A stretch of DNA of 64,000 nucleotides from Dactylis glomerata (GCA_007115705.1 QXEO01000546.1:12761465-12825464); one strand, 5' to 3'; positions 1-13,263 are shown, numbered from the stretch's first letter. The notes: a model not told the origin generated them from the letters alone. Translations and numbers: made by a program.

Positions 1-330
1 ACGCAAATTAAATTTAGTTGCTCAACTATAATGACCAATTGAATTGAATTATGTATATTCTTCTCAGAAAAATTCAGTCAAATGTGTCTTACATCTCTAG
101 TGGGTAGGGGGGCAAATTGCCCCTCTCCCACTCAGCCCTAATTAAATTTCACATACCAAAATTCAGCCTCGATAATAACCCAATGACACATGCACACCTA
201 AGGTCTTGGTGTTGCTCCAGTTCCTCGCTGAGGTTGGTTATCCGCAAAGTTTGATGGATACATGAGTCGGGAACGACCCTTGCGTGGTCTCGCTGTTGGG
301 CGCCTACTGCTTCCAAGGACATGTACATAA
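1..330. other. Unassigned AT-rich sequence at window edge
   Basis: No reading frame, repeat structure or RNA gene can be supported here. The stretch ends where a Copia LTR-like sequence starts at 331. It may belong to whatever that LTR fragment was inserted into. Confidence 0.4.
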
Positions 331-417
331 TGATTGAAATATGCCCTAGAGCCAATAATAAAGTTGTATTATTTATATATTTCATAATTAAGTTTGTAGT
401 TCTATGCTACAATTGTA
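331..417 (+). mobile_element. Copia LTR fragment, BARE/Angela/WIS type
   Basis: The sequence GAAATATGCCCTAGAGCCAA followed by TAATAAAG closely resembles the start of the abundant Triticeae BARE/Angela/WIS Copia LTRs, which begin TGTTGGAAATATGCCCTAGAGG. Only about 90 bp is recognisable here, and a short continuation after 533 may be the same LTR resuming beyond a small insertion. No primer site, PPT or internal coding sequence is attached, so this is a truncated relic. The family identification rests on memory of the consensus start. Confidence 0.55.
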
Positions 418-548
418 ATTTTATTTTTTTGAAAGGAAAACATAATCTTTGCCTTATTCATTAATTAAAAAGATGGTCCCTAGTTAATTAGCAAAAAAAA
501 ACAGATAAAAACCATATAACTACACCACGGGGCTATGCTACAATTGTA
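402..548 (-). mobile_element. Short LINE-tail-like insertion with 16-bp target duplication
   Basis: A 115-bp segment (418-532) is bracketed by exact 16-bp copies of CTATGCTACAATTGTA at 402-417 and 533-548. The segment begins with a T-rich run near its left end, as expected for the reverse complement of a poly-A tail. Long target duplications and a tail suggest a 5'-truncated LINE or similar target-primed insertion on the minus strand. No coding domain remains, so the class assignment is inferred from the end structure only. Confidence 0.5.
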
Positions 549-1184
549 TTGGCTCCATATATGTGTCGGTAGATCAACTTTTCATCCGTTGTCGATTTGC
601 TAAACTTGTGTGGCGGGTTGTGCATTTCACTTTCAATTTGCCTCCACCCACTAACATTAAAAACTTTTTCGGCAAATGGTTAAATGGTATTGATAGAAAG
701 ACTAAGACACGGATTCGAGTAGGGTTTTGTGCACTTGTATGGGATATTTGGAATAGTCAAAATGGTATAATTTTTAATAATGCTCCAAGTTCTCAATTTA
801 GCAGGTCATCCACAGGGAGGTTCACTGGATCAACATGTGGTCTTACCTTCAACCCGAAGACCAGCGCTTATGGATTCTAGATGCACTCGATTGATAGCGG
901 TATTTTTGTATTCCTTATGTCGATGGCTGATTCAAAAAAAAGTCCAACAGGGGAGAAATCTTGCAGTATTTTTATTATAATATAAGAAGTGTGTGACACA
1001 CTTGCTCAACCTAAGGTTGTGCTCCTGCCACTAGGCTAGGAGCCCATCCACGATTCATGTGGCCACACTTGTTGACCCGTGAAGTTGTAACTGAATTATA
1101 CTATCCATGACACATTTTTAATAAATAGATGTGTGCATCATTTTGATGCACAGGCCTGTACAGTCCCCATTTCAAAAAAAAAAA
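549..1184 (+). mobile_element. LINE 3' end (5'-truncated) with poly-A tail
   Basis: This is the distal part of a plant L1-type LINE. It starts inside the zinc-binding domain that follows reverse transcriptase and runs through a degenerate 3' UTR to an 11-base A run at 1174-1184. The tail region, with AATAAATAGATGTGTGCATC before the poly-A, is typical of grass LINE 3' ends. A frameshift near 800 moves the C-terminal part (residues reading HWINMWSYLQPEDQR) into another frame. Reverse transcriptase and endonuclease are absent, so the copy is dead on arrival. Confidence 0.7.
563..890 (+). pseudogene. LINE zf-RVT (reverse transcriptase zinc-binding) fragment
   Basis: The first ~75 codons read like the zf-RVT domain found C-terminal to LINE reverse transcriptases in grasses. 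They contain the HLFIRCPFAK-like start (here QLFIRCRFAK), a VWRVVHFTFNLPPP segment and an ALVWDIWNSQN segment with conserved tryptophans. Only part of the Cys/His ligand set is present because the upstream half is missing. The frame is broken near position 800. It belongs to the LINE at 549-1184 and is not a host gene. Confidence 0.7.
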
Positions 1185-1825
1185 TTAGAGAAAAACGTAA
1201 ATATATGTATAAAACGATAAACGCCAAATAGATATCCCCAGTGTAGTACTCTTTCAGCTAGAATACTTTGCGAATACTTTCAAATGCAGCGAGAAGCATT
1301 AATGGGAGCAAGATAGCAGCAAGTGCTACGCTTGACAGCTGACACCATTATACCCAAGATACATACAGTAGAAACTGGTCAGCCACAAGAGTACGAGACC
1401 TTGGGTCGGCACAGAAGATCCAGGGCAGGGTACGAGACGTGGCACTGAGCAGGTCAGGTGCGAGTGCGATCCGGACCAGGCAGGTGCGGCCGACGCCACG
1501 AACCGTGGACCAGCACAGATCGCACACCCCTCCCAAGATTCCCTCCGCGTTTCCCTGTGAACCGTACGATATAAATCGGACGGAGCAGATCCGCGTCGGG
1601 GAGCGTCAGAAAGGAATTCTGTTCTGCGGCCGTTCCGTTGATGGCGCGCGCTCCAACGTGGACCCGCCACCGGCCCGACGGTGGTGTGGTGACCGACCGC
1701 GACAGTTCGTTGGAGGCCGTTGGGGCACCTCGCTCTCTCCCTCTCTTTTGTTAATCTCTCCCTGCGCCATCATCGTCACATTCAAATTTTCAGCACTTTG
1801 CATACAAACTCACGATGTTTACCGT
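1185..1825. other. Unassigned intergenic sequence with a GC-rich core
   Basis: Positions 1430-1720 are GC-rich and give several overlapping open frames on both strands, but none resembles a known domain. Codon-like bias is not evident and the frames mirror each other, as expected for GC-rich non-coding DNA. It could be a decayed promoter or a TE fragment. Confidence 0.35.
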
Positions 1826-2060
1826 ATAGTATATTCTCTCCTTTTTAAAGTGTAAATAAGAGGTCTTAGTTTTGTCTTAAAACAATTTACAGTTTTGACC
1901 AAGCTTTATAAAAAAATACTGGCATCTACAATACTAAAAAACCTTTCACAGACAAAGAAACCATTAAGAATAATACTCTATATAAATATTTTATATTCTA
2001 TCTAAATATCTAATTGTATCAATTTGGTGTTACATATCTTGCTAAGTTGGACCGAGTCGA
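1826..2060. mobile_element. Degenerate Stowaway-like MITE
   Basis: The segment begins with a decayed CTCCCTCCGTTCC-type terminus (here TATTCTCTCCTTTTTAAAG). It contains the string ATCTACAATACTAAA after TTTGACCAAGCTTTATAAAA, a combination found inside many grass Stowaway MITEs. The right terminal repeat cannot be seen clearly, so the boundary is approximate and the copy is old. Confidence 0.35.
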
Positions 2061-2399
2061 ATCTTTTTTTTTTTGGATAAACTAATATGTCTTGTATTTT
2101 AAAAATAAAATATCATCAAACTGATAATGATATATTTCACACCACGTATGCGGCACTATATGTCTTTTATCACTATGGATACAAGTTGGATGTACTTGAT
2201 GTATACTTTCTTTGATAACATCCCAAAATTGGAGCTGGTAGACTATTATTCCACACGAGTTGTCTCCATTGTCAAGGAATCATCCCCACGCTTACAAATG
2301 AAAGAAAGTACTCAATAGAAAAAAAAGTGGAAGCGGCATAGCATTGCTTCATATGCCCGCATGAAACCACACACTTGCAAAATCCAGTGTCCCGTCGGA
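2061..2399. other. Unassigned AT-rich stretch
   Basis: No domain, repeat or RNA gene is recognised. One 63-codon open frame lacks any recognisable feature. Confidence 0.3.
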
Positions 2400-2815
2400 A
2401 AATCGCTTTGGAGCATGGGCCTCATGGAGCCTATTTCTTATTTATGTTTTGAAATTGAAATATTGAAGTTTCAAAACATTCGAACAAAAATATGAGGATG
2501 TGGTAAACTATGTACACTACGAGTGTGAGAATTTTTAATGTAAAATATCTTATATTTTAGACTCAGCAAAAAAGATAAATTGGAGAGTGTTTAGAATATT
2601 CGAAAGTTGCCCTATTCATGCTCCCTAATCTGCAATTTTGTATTTTTTACTGAGGATAGAATATACTTTGTATTGAAAATTTACACACATGTAAAATACA
2701 TCATTAAATACATTCTCATATTTTTTGGAAAACTTGTAAAGCCTTAAATTCAATTTTTTGGATCTTTTTAAAAAGAAGATCACTGAAGCTCAGGTGCCAA
2801 ATTGATGCACTCCGT
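2400..2815. mobile_element. Foldback element with ~150-bp inverted arms
   Basis: The left part (about 2403-2550) and the reverse complement of the right part (about 2650-2812) align imperfectly over most of their length. Both carry an ATATGAG(G/A)ATGT core and end in related GAGC/GGCACC-type termini. The right end (GATCACTGAAGCTCAGGTGCCAAAT) resembles the right end of a second inverted-repeat element near 21030-21050, so the two may be one family. It has no coding capacity and no clear target duplication, and its superfamily is unknown. Confidence 0.45.
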
Positions 2816-4499
2816 GTTCCACGCCCTCCTAGGGCTAGTGGTCTGCCGTAGACGTGGCCGGGAAGCCAGCGTAAATGGAGGTTGGAAGACAGTGGAGCAC
2901 GACAAATAATATTTTTAGCGAGAGTTGAACCGTCTTCTATGAAACTACTGTATCACACACCGCAAACGACGGGATGTCCATTTATTTGTTGATTTTGATT
3001 TAACATGCAAGCATGTGCTCCGTTGGACTTTGATGGCCGTTTCCCTGGAGCAAGGAGACATCCATGTAGCGATAGGCCGGTAGCCGCCGAGCTAAGAAGC
3101 AACACCATATTTTGTGTGTACAAGATTGCAGGAACATGCGTAGTACTTACCATAACTTGGCCAGCGGATTGCAGTAACGCTTATAGAAATCCAAGACGTG
3201 TTAGTTGGTCGATCTGATGCGTTATCGTGTATGTCAGGTCACCCGTGGCATCTCTACTACTTAAAAAGAATAAATATGTTCCGTATTCCACCACCACCGC
3301 GTTCCATTTCGTCCTTCGTCCAACTCCCTCGACCGTCGCTTCATCTATCCCGTAAATAACGACTCGTGAAAAAAAGGGTCAACAAAATCAACCACCCACC
3401 CAGCGCCCCAGTGCCTCGTTGCCCCTCCCATCTTGAAGGCCAATTCCTTCCCTCCACGCATAGCTCCGGCCTGGCGTCCAATTACGGTGAGGTCGCTGGA
3501 CCTTGCTCGCTCCCTTAGGCGTTTCCCCCTTACCCATCTTTGAATCGGCTGAATCAGGTTTCAAATCGAGCTTCAAATTGGCCGGAACGTGTGTGCGAGG
3601 AAGAATGCCGCCGCCGCCACCGCTGCCGTGCTCCTCGCTGCGACCTCGAGCTCTGCCCCAATTTGAAGAAGCCTCGCTGAACGCTGCGCTACTGTCCCGC
3701 CTCTTTGTGCACGCCGTCCGATACGACCTCTCAAGCGCGGTGGTGAATCTCTCCACCTGCTGCGCTTCCAGGCAAGAACCGCCACAGCATCACTTCCTCT
3801 GATAAGGTAGATGGACGTCCCCATTTACATTATTATTTTTGCATTGTTCAGAGACCTGATTGGTCATTGTTACATCGAGTCCTATAGATTTTGTTATATA
3901 ATTACTGAGTGACATCTGATTATTAAGATGTTGATGCCAGGCAACTAAACATGCATCTGCAATCCTGTACTCACAATATATTATCTTCTGTAAAAATTAT
4001 CTTTGCTCTTATCACTTTTATGATAACGTAAATCTGCAGTCCTTCACTCAGTGTAACTGAATTTTCGAAGTTTATTATACATATCTCATTCTAACATCAC
4101 TAGGTTTCAGAAGTAGCTCACTGTAGTTCAATAAAACATATTCCTATGTTCTTTCAAGAATTGAGAGTATTAATTTGTACTCACTACATCTGGGAACTCC
4201 TTTTTGTTTATTCTAACATCTGATTGAGTAAATTGTTATTGTTTCTACAAAGCTTCATGCTCTTACTCTTAGTCGGCATGGTAAGAGTTTCTCTGTATTT
4301 GCACTTTTGGTACTTCTCCAATTCTTCAATAAATCTTCACTTCATATTATTTTCGTGTTTGGTCAAGCCTGCATTTTGCACTTTGGATGTTCAGACTCTA
4401 AAGTTTGTAGAAAAGGTAGCGATTTGAGCAGAAAGCCCCCTTTTCCTGGTCAATCCAGCACTCCTCATATCTTCAACATCCTTATGCCAGGCCTTTATC
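2816..4499 (+). other. Possible 5' region of a dead host gene (GC-rich block 3290-3830)
   Basis: Positions 3290-3830 are GC-rich with CT-rich tracts and a proline-rich open frame on each strand. A T-rich, intron-like stretch (3830-4499) follows and leads to the insertion point of the large LTR element at 4500. The sequence resuming at 19297 contains an RRM exon, so this block may be the promoter and first exon of that gene, but I cannot identify a protein start. The 2816-3290 part shows nothing recognisable. Confidence 0.25.
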
Positions 4500-7400
4500 T
4501 GCGGTGACCCAGCATACCACTGCATGTGTAGTATGCAAGTCATTGACATAACACTAATGAAACACCGTCTCACTAGTATTACATCCATCAGAGTGGTACA
4601 ACAGAAACATCGCAGGTCCATGGTATGTCTATAGGATTACAATTTTCAGCATACAGAAGATCTTCAGAACCTCCTCAACAGGTAGAGGTTTAGTCCTGGC
4701 GACTACAAACAAGAAAGAATCAAGGAAGTCTAAATTAAACTACAACTAATGCATTTGGCTTGCTACACAAATATAGAGTTACTCTAACTACTTAGGATCT
4801 AGGATTAGGAAACTAGTTCCTTTCTAACTCTATTCTAGTTTTCCTCCAAGCTTCATACAATTGTAGGATCCGCTGATAATCATGACGTTGGTAGAATGCT
4901 TCATCTTCATCTTCAATGTCTTGAGGTTGTCTCCTTGGGTTGCCTTCAATCTAATTCTTCATAGTCTAGCAAGGGTTTAAGAGATTGGGATGAGTAACGA
5001 GCGTTACCCAGCAAGTTTCTTTAGAAAGAAGTTGTGTGATATGCACTAACTAAAGCCATGGACCCAAAAGAGTCGTAGGCCAATGCAAGGTTTTATCAAG
5101 GGTTTCTTGAAAGATTGCTTTTACTTTAGAAAACTATGCCCAACAACCAACATAGGTAGTAGTGCCTTGAGAGCACCTTTCCTGCGGCGTTCGCATCTCC
5201 TTCCCGGAACAAGGGGTAACATGTCACATCCTTTTACACTCTGCAGAGGTGTGTCCTTCCAAAAGAGATCAAAGCCTTGCTGCACAACCGGGCGTATATT
5301 CCCGTCCACACTTCCTTGGTGTGGGGCCCAGTCATTGATCCAAGCCAATCACTGCCTTCTCCGCACAACGCATGCCCACCCAATTCACGCGAGCAGGTTA
5401 TGCCCCTGATATTCACCCCCAATGATGAAGTACATAGGCGTCTCTGGCGGACCATCATAGACACCACTGCCGTGAGAACTTAGGTGTCCCACCCATATGC
5501 AAGTAGTCCCGCAAGACCTACTGCGACCGGCAACTGGCTGTCCGTTGACATGCGAACGAGAGAAGATACAGCTGACTTTCCCGTCTCATTCCAAGTCTCT
5601 TGGATGACACGGTTTTTACGGCGCTAGAATAACTGTGGCATTGGTAGTTAATCCTAGGTTTACTTTCCCGTGCAAGTGGAACCTCCACCACCACAATCTT
5701 ACCGTGGTTCCACCTGCCAGCCTTCCTAGGTTATCACCACTGGTCGATAACCTCTAGTCATGTTCATTTATGAAAATAGGTTTTCCATCCCTTTTGAAAT
5801 GTTAGAGTTTGAAGTCATCACTTTGCAAGAAGTTTCAAAACTAGTGCAATCAAGAGATATGAGCAAGATAAACTTGCCTTTTTGACTGCAAGATTATGCA
5901 AGTCAAGGTCTTCGATACGTAGGAAATCCAAATATTGAAATAGCACCATCATCTGGTAAAGATGATGTTAAAAGAACTGCAACATGATATGCAAATTATA
6001 TGCTATGCATCGCTCTAAGCGTATCCTAACCCCGATGGTTTAGTATACAAGGTTGTGATGATTTCTTTATAATGAGTTGCACTTTTATATCCACTCCACA
6101 ATAAAGTTGTTAAGAATTTTAGATTGGACAACTAACCATCATTAGTACAGGATAAAGCTTAAAACAAGAGTTATTATAAAAGACTGGTATAGCAATAGAT
6201 GAAGACTTGAAAGTAACACTTTTAAGTGGTATCATATTTTTTTAGCAAACAAGTAGTTGGTTAGAGACAAGCAAAGTGATAGTAATTCTTATTTGATAAG
6301 AATACCTAGTTGATCTTAGGGTTGACAACAATCTTAAGACACAAATAGAGTTATATTTGTTCATGCTTGTCGGAGTGGTTTGTTACTTACTTTCAATGTC
6401 TTTTTAAAGAATAACATTAGAAGCACTACACCTAGGGTTTAGTGTTCTAGGGTTTAGTATAGCTCTATCATAATCAAAGAGTAGTTATTAGGTAAGCATA
6501 ACAAGGAAACAAACTAAGATCCATCTAGTACTTGTACAAATTGCTCTAATAAGGTCATTCAAAGTAGTTGACATTGTTGTTTAGCATGTATAGTTATTTC
6601 TATAGATGGCATAACATTTTTATCAAGCATAGGTAGTTACTTATACCAAGGCATAAGAATTGGTGTGATGTGTATTTGGTATGTTCTTTAAAAGAATTAC
6701 TTTTAAAGAACAAATACCGTAATGGATATTTTTATTACTTAAAGTGATGGTGATTAGGTGATGTCAGAAAGGTAATAGTTTTTAAGTTGCAACAAAGGTG
6801 TTGCAAATAGTTAGTTGACTAAGGCATACCATGTTGAAAATAGATCATCAAATATAACCAATCATGGTTGAATTAAGGTGTATGGCCAGACTAGCACAAT
6901 AAGGTAGTTTTTAGTTTTAGTACTAAAAGAAATGGTAGGTGATTAAGTTATATGTACTTCAAAAGAATAACTTTTGAAGAACATGTATCTTAATGAGTTT
7001 TATTAATAGAATTTTATTTTAAGTTCCAATTCTTATTCAAAAATAATTATGAAAGCCGGGTTATTTATGTTCCTAGGTTTTCAGGGTTAGAAACCAATTT
7101 TAAAGTAATTGAAGATTTTTAATTTACCTCTTAAAGGAACAATTGTTGAAATAGCAATATTAAAGTTAGGAAATACTTCTAATTCAATTTTATGGTTTTT
7201 TCCCAAATTTACAATTTTAAATTTGTTTTTAGGAAAATCATTTTAGGGTTTGAAATCCTAATAGTAAAGTATATGTTTTACATTTTTTAAATAATGGAAT
7301 ATTAATTGAAATAAGACTTGTTGAAGTTGTCAAAGTTTTATTTGGTATTTGAAAATTTTGTTTAAAATATTTTAGTTGAATTTAAATTCAAAGTTCAAAT

Positions 7401-10400
7401 ACTACTTAAACTAGTTTTTAAATTTGGTTCAAAATTTATTTCACATAAGTTTGTAGTATTATAAGTTAAATAAATAGATTATGTTTTTGTGATCATTTTG
7501 GTATATTATTTTCATTTTTCTGATTTTTAATGAATTAGATATGAATTTTCTAAGTTCCTATGGTTTTCTGGAATTTCTGATTAACCCGCAGGACATTTTG
7601 TACCTAGACTAGTACTAGCCAGGGTGACTGACTGATAGGGCCGGTGACACATCATATGCCGCATGGGCACTGACCAGTCAAATAGTTTGACCTGGTCAAA
7701 GATGATGTCATCACAATAAGAACTCACAGATGATCTTCAAATCCGATGATTCGTTGCGAATTAGGTCCTGCGATGGTGTGGAATCGAACCAGGGGATCAA
7801 GGTGAGTCAGAGGGTACCAGCCCCGCTGAGTTTTGACCCTTGAAGCATCGCCGGCGGCGAGTCCGAGCGGCGGTGCTTGCCAGTGATCGGTGCTAAGATG
7901 AACTAGGACACGAATCGAGGAGAAGAGAGGCTTGGGAGTTTGGTTAGCTCACCAGGAACGTCTTGAGCAGCTCGAAGAGGTCGGGGAAGGTTGGAATCGC
8001 CGGCGAGCTTGACGGCAAGCTCCGACCAGAGAAGAAAGGGAACGGCGGATTCCCCCTTGATTGAGCCCACTCCAGCTCGATTCCGACAACGAGGATGCCC
8101 TACTCGTCGATACGGAGCTCTGGAGATTCTCGGAGAGGCTCCGGGTGGTCTCTAGCGATGGCGAACGGTTCGGCCAGAGCTAGGGTTTTGGTATGCGATT
8201 CGGAGAGCTTCGGGAAAGAAGAAAAGAGAAACCTAGGGTTCTTTCCCGGCGGCGGCACACCCTTTTATAGCCATCGGAGGTCGACGGCCTTCATCCTGGG
8301 CGTCGACACAGCGGCGGCGGATCGAGCGACGTCCTCGCAGCCACGCAGCTGCTTGAGGAGGACGACGACCTCCTTCCCCGTTTCGTAAAAACGAAACGGT
8401 ATCTGGGGTTGGGCCGGTTACTGGGCCGAGCAAGGTGGGCTTCGGCCAGGTAAGTTTCTTTTCCCTTTTTCTTTCTTGCTTCTTCTTTTATTCATTTCTA
8501 TTTTCTGTTTTAAGATTTCTAATTTGAATTCGGATCTGTACTTGCAGGATTTAAATTTAGGATCTCTTCTAGAATGAATACAGGATACTACTGATACAAT
8601 ACCTTAAAGTAGGAAAATTTACATGTATATTTGTGCAGATAACAATTCTCATGTATTTAGGATTTGAAAGGGATTTTAATGGAAATAAATCCAATTACCC
8701 TTGTACTTGGGGTTTTCAATTTTATTTAGCTAGGTTTGAACCATTTTTTATTTAGAGGTAATGATATTACTATGAATAACTAATTATGAGAGAATAAAGA
8801 ATATGGTGCAGCTATTATTTAACTTTCTACTTAAGTATTGGTTATAAGGCATAAACTTGTGTTTATCACCATTTATTAATGACATGGAAGTGTTACTTAG
8901 AACTATTCCATAGTCACAAAGTTTTCCTTGATAATTCCTTGGATAACTGTGAGTATATTTATTATTGCTTTCTCTTGTAAGAATTATTTCTTTTATTCGA
9001 AAGTAAGTTCAAGATACACATAAACATGTGAGTTTATTACTAAAGAAAAGATTTGGTTGACTTTTAGAAGATTATTGTTTGGATGTTACTCTTAGATTTA
9101 GAGATAAGACATGATTATGAAGTTTCCTTATGATCCTAAAAATGATACACAAATGAGATAGGAATTTTAAGAATAGGGTTCCGATGAGACAATTGAAAAG
9201 GTGTGGAGTTTGATAAGATTGCATCCACTGACCTTGGAAGATATTGATCACTCCTAAGATATGAGTAGTGTGGCAACTATAGGTTTTAAGTTAAGCCAGA
9301 TCTTAGGGTATAGGCTTATGATCTCCCCCACCTATAACTAGTTACCTTGCTTAAGTCAAGCATCTTCTTGTACCAAGGGTCTCTATTGGATATTCATAAG
9401 AATGATTCCCTCCTAACAAGGATAGGTTATCTTAACTCCTATAATCTCTCCTTAAGATGGATGATATCTGCTTATCAGACAAGATTTTATAGCTAACCTA
9501 ATTATCTTCATCAACAAGCATAATCATATACTTGACATGATCATACTACTTCCTTAATCAACTCCCATAGTCTATGCATCTAAACTTCCATCACAAACTC
9601 CTTCTCAAATTATTGAGATCAATACTTCTACCAATACTCCTCCTTGATATCTAGTGGGTCCAACCAATACATTATCCTAAGGTTAACTTCTGAGTTTAGG
9701 ATACTTCACTACTCATAATTCACATTCCTATTATGGTTCATCCAGGTCTTTATTCTACTCCTAGCTAGGGATAAACTCTTGGTTGTACCTACCTTCTGAG
9801 ATTAAGGATACAATCTCCCCTTTGAGTTATTCACATAGGATCCACTCCACTTCATGACTCCATAAGTCTAGGTATTGGTCACTTCCTAAGTATGGTTCTA
9901 GTCTAGAACAGAATTAGGGTTTATGATGTGATCTACCCCTATATCAACTGACTTGTCCTAATTAGAATTTGAATAATGTCTAAAGTCTCCTAGTTGGCCT
10001 TTATAAGAATGGCTCTAATGTTCTTCAGTTACCTCACCTAGAGTTAAGGTAAATCTTATAATCAAATTGGCATTAAGCTAACCTCACCACTTCTCATACT
10101 TGGACTCACTAGATTAGGACATAAGAATATAGAATAGATCATGATTTAAGAATAAGACTTGTGTTGACTTCTTTAGCATGAAAGAAGTAGGGGTTAAAGT
10201 GTTCCATGATGATCTAGGTGTGAATATATATTTGGTTCTAAAATGGTGTGTCAAGCATTTTAGTTTTACCTCACTTAACTCTCTTTTAGTTGTTGTGACT
10301 ATCACTGCCCAAAACAAGGTTTTAGCAAAGGTCATGTTGAAGTTTATCGCACTCTAATTGATGAGCTACTTCAATTCCATCAACTCAAGTGAAACTCCAA

Positions 10401-10515
10401 TCACTTTGATATGTTTTATTTAAACGCGCGAAAATTACCTGGATTTTCTATGCATGAAATGCAATGCACACATCTGTTGTCTCTATTTTATAACCTCTAA
10501 TCCTGGGATATTACA
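4500..10515 (-). repeat. 3' LTR of the LARD-like element
   Basis: This 6,016-bp copy starts TG and ends CA on the plus strand and pairs with 13266-19296. A GC-rich segment (about 7,760-8,450) surrounds a minus-strand TATA box. The rest is AT-rich and non-coding, and small open frames (for example around 5083-5409) recur in both LTR copies but match no domain. Confidence 0.9.
8261..8270 (-). promoter_or_regulatory. TATA box in the LARD LTR
   Basis: The minus strand reads CTATAAAAGG, a canonical plant TATA box, inside the GC-rich part of the LTR. The same site occurs at 17044-17053 in the other LTR. It implies a U3 of about 2.2 kb and an unusually long R-U5 of about 3.7 kb. Confidence 0.6.
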
Positions 10516-10528
10516 GTCTCCCCTCCTT
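10516..10528 (-). promoter_or_regulatory. Polypurine tract of the LARD-like element
   Basis: The minus strand reads AAGGAGGGGAGAC immediately before the 3' LTR start TGTAATATCC. This is the expected position and composition of a plus-strand primer. Confidence 0.85.
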
Positions 10529-13251
10529 AAACTAAACTTTGTCCCAAAGTTTTCACTCTCGTACGTTGTTGGACGACCTTGTTGTTGGTATCATATATCT
10601 TGATGTTCCTTTACCAACTAATTGGGATTTAGATGGTATCCTTTGTCCATAGTGATCCTCGAACCTTCTGTTGTCAAACTCCGAACAACAGTTACGCTTG
10701 AATTCCATTCATCTTGGTCTCTTCTTGGTCATTCTCTTGGATTATCTATGTTTGCAATACTTTCTATGGATCATAGGGTCCTACTAATTGTTCCAACGAA
10801 TCTTCCTAATTGGCTCTTGGTTTTACCACCTAAGAATGGATTAAACACAATTGGTGTGTTCATTCCAAGGTTTCTGATCCAATTCTATAGGTTTTAATAG
10901 ATCTTCTAGGTTCAAGATTATGGTTAACTCTAATCTCAAACTTCTCCAGCTGCGGTTCATGATATACCAGCTGTGGCTCATATACCAGTTGTGGCTCATA
11001 CTTGGTGTGATTATGGTCAAATCATATCACTCCTTTGCCAAACTCTGTAAGGTTACGACAAATCCTGAAAATAATTTACTTCTGACATACTTCATCCAAC
11101 TTTCAACATTTTTAAATTTCCTGGACTCTCCCCTTAGACTTTTCTAATGATCTTTGAACATATTGTCTTCTAACCGCTAGAAGTCCATGGTTAAACTATA
11201 AATCTTGGTCGGTCTTTCTACTACGTCTTTCCAATGGTTTCTCAAAGAAGTCTGCGGTATTCCCGCACAATTGTGGATATCCAGTACGAATTCTTTGATT
11301 ATGCATCTAGGTAGGGTGTTCTATTCCACTTTTGGGTGTATGTTCTTACCCAAAGGTTCAAATAGTTGATGAGAATTGGGTTTTCCCATCGTTATAAATC
11401 CTAATTCAAAACACAAGGTCTATACAAAGCCACTGGAGAAATCCGGCAGAGTTTCTCTTGTACCGGAGGACATCCACGACAGGCAATTATATAAGTTGAT
11501 CAAAAATATGAAGTAACAGGGCCATAAATGAACCAACGGTCTCAACGGATCATTGTTGACATGAATCTTCGCAAGCCTTAGTCCGTAGACAAAGACTACA
11601 TCTCTTCGACAAGGAAAGGTATTGCTAAAGTCTTAACCACCGATCAACAATTTAAGATTTCGGGACTGGGGATCAAAGTTATACAGAGATGTTATGTGTC
11701 TTAGTCACGCTATCAACGAGGGTTACTGGGGTTACCACTCCCAGGCTGAATAAAGCAGCAGGCAATACCGGAATGGATCATCGGTATCACAACACCTCAA
11801 TCAACCCGTGATATACTAAGCATAACCAAGGCTGCATAACAACGAGCTCAAATACCTTAAACTCAATTGCGATTACCTAATTAGTGGTTCTAGTCAATAA
11901 CCTAGAGTTACCTCTAGTGTCTCAAGAACTAGAGTAGTACTACTAAATTCCAATACTTCATCTTACTACCACTTCATGATGCTTCCATGAAGATCACTTG
12001 CTAGTTTTCTTCTATTGACTTCCATTATCTGGTGATACTTCATCTTTTGGCTTGATTGCCTTCGGAATTCGCCTCTCCTTCACATGAATCCCGTAACCCT
12101 CTAGAACTATAACATCAAGTAAGGACTTGATAATGCAATATGCACTTGCATATCAAAGTCAAACTTTATGCATAGATCTAGTCACACAATAAAATCCAAG
12201 AAAATCCAAATTTGTGCTGGCAACATACATCATCATAAGCCCGTGAGTAAAACATCTCTAGAATTCAGGCTTAGATGTGTACCTTATAGCACTAAATAAT
12301 ATAGGTTTATATTGTGCTATATTGCACATAGTGGTGGACTACTACTCTTTGTCTCAATACTTACCTCAATTGCCCAATTGCAATCGAATAAATTTGAGCA
12401 AAGGGGTTTGGAATTCATTCTAACGGATCCAGATTCCTTTAGGACTACTCCTTCTAACTTACCTTCCATTCTATTGAAGACTAATCTCACGTGATCTCAC
12501 AAAACTTCTGACATTCCTATACCTCATACACACTTCACTAAAAATGGTTCACCCAACTCCATGAATTTATAGGGCTTCTCCATTGTGCTTTGATCAAACT
12601 TCTCCGACTAAAGACTATGGTCCTATCATACTTGACCTAGTTGCCATGGGTTGGAACACTTCATTCACCATTCTACTTGAGCATCTTGCTCCTCAGCTTG
12701 AAATTGCTGGTTACTACAAAGTTCTACTCCTTCATTTGAAGATTCTCAAGTGAATCCAACATGATTAAGGTTTTTATACTGCCAGTACATCTTACTTGTA
12801 TATGGCATTCTTCAGTATCCATATACAAGACTAAAACCTGAGGCCTACTACCTCCTATAGTCTCACTTCGTCACTTAACATCATCCTACTACAATTTCAG
12901 ATGACTTAAGTTTAACAAATTGCCCTTGGTATACTTCTTCCAATAGGATAGTTCCCATTCCGGTTGTATCCTCTCTTTGGACTACCATGTATTGTATACC
13001 AAATATAACCCACTTCCATCCTTTATGTAAGGCTCTAATGATGTCATACAACTAGGTATGGAACAAGATGTCTAACTTCACTTAGGAAAGACAGGTAAGA
13101 GTTTTGACTCGAGTGTGTTAGGATAATTCTTTTGTTGAATATCCATCCCAAGTCATAAGAAGAGTTTGTTTAGATAAGATGGCTTCCTATAGTCACTACC
13201 AAACCTATAGGTCTCCTATTAAAGGGTTTTAATCCTAGGGTCAAAGCGTTT

Positions 13252-13263
13252 GCTCTGATACCA
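13252..13263 (-). promoter_or_regulatory. Primer binding site for initiator-Met tRNA
   Basis: The minus strand reads TGGTATCAGAGC, the standard complement of the plant initiator methionine tRNA 3' end. It starts two bases after the 5' LTR, as is normal for Gypsy and Copia elements, and it sets the element's orientation as minus. Confidence 0.9.

Noticed and set aside
1326..1855. Overlapping frames of 114 and 138 codons in the GC-rich block
   Set aside because: They lie opposite each other with no domain, splice-site support or promoter context.
5083..5483. Frames repeated at 5083-5483 and 13843-14243 that could look like a duplicated gene
   Set aside because: They are the same stretch of the two 6-kb LTRs. 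Differences between copies are not biased to third positions, and no domain is present.
6430..6470. Telomere-like CTAGGGTTTAG strings
   Set aside because: Only two isolated copies occur within the LTR (and again in the second LTR). This is not an interstitial telomere array.
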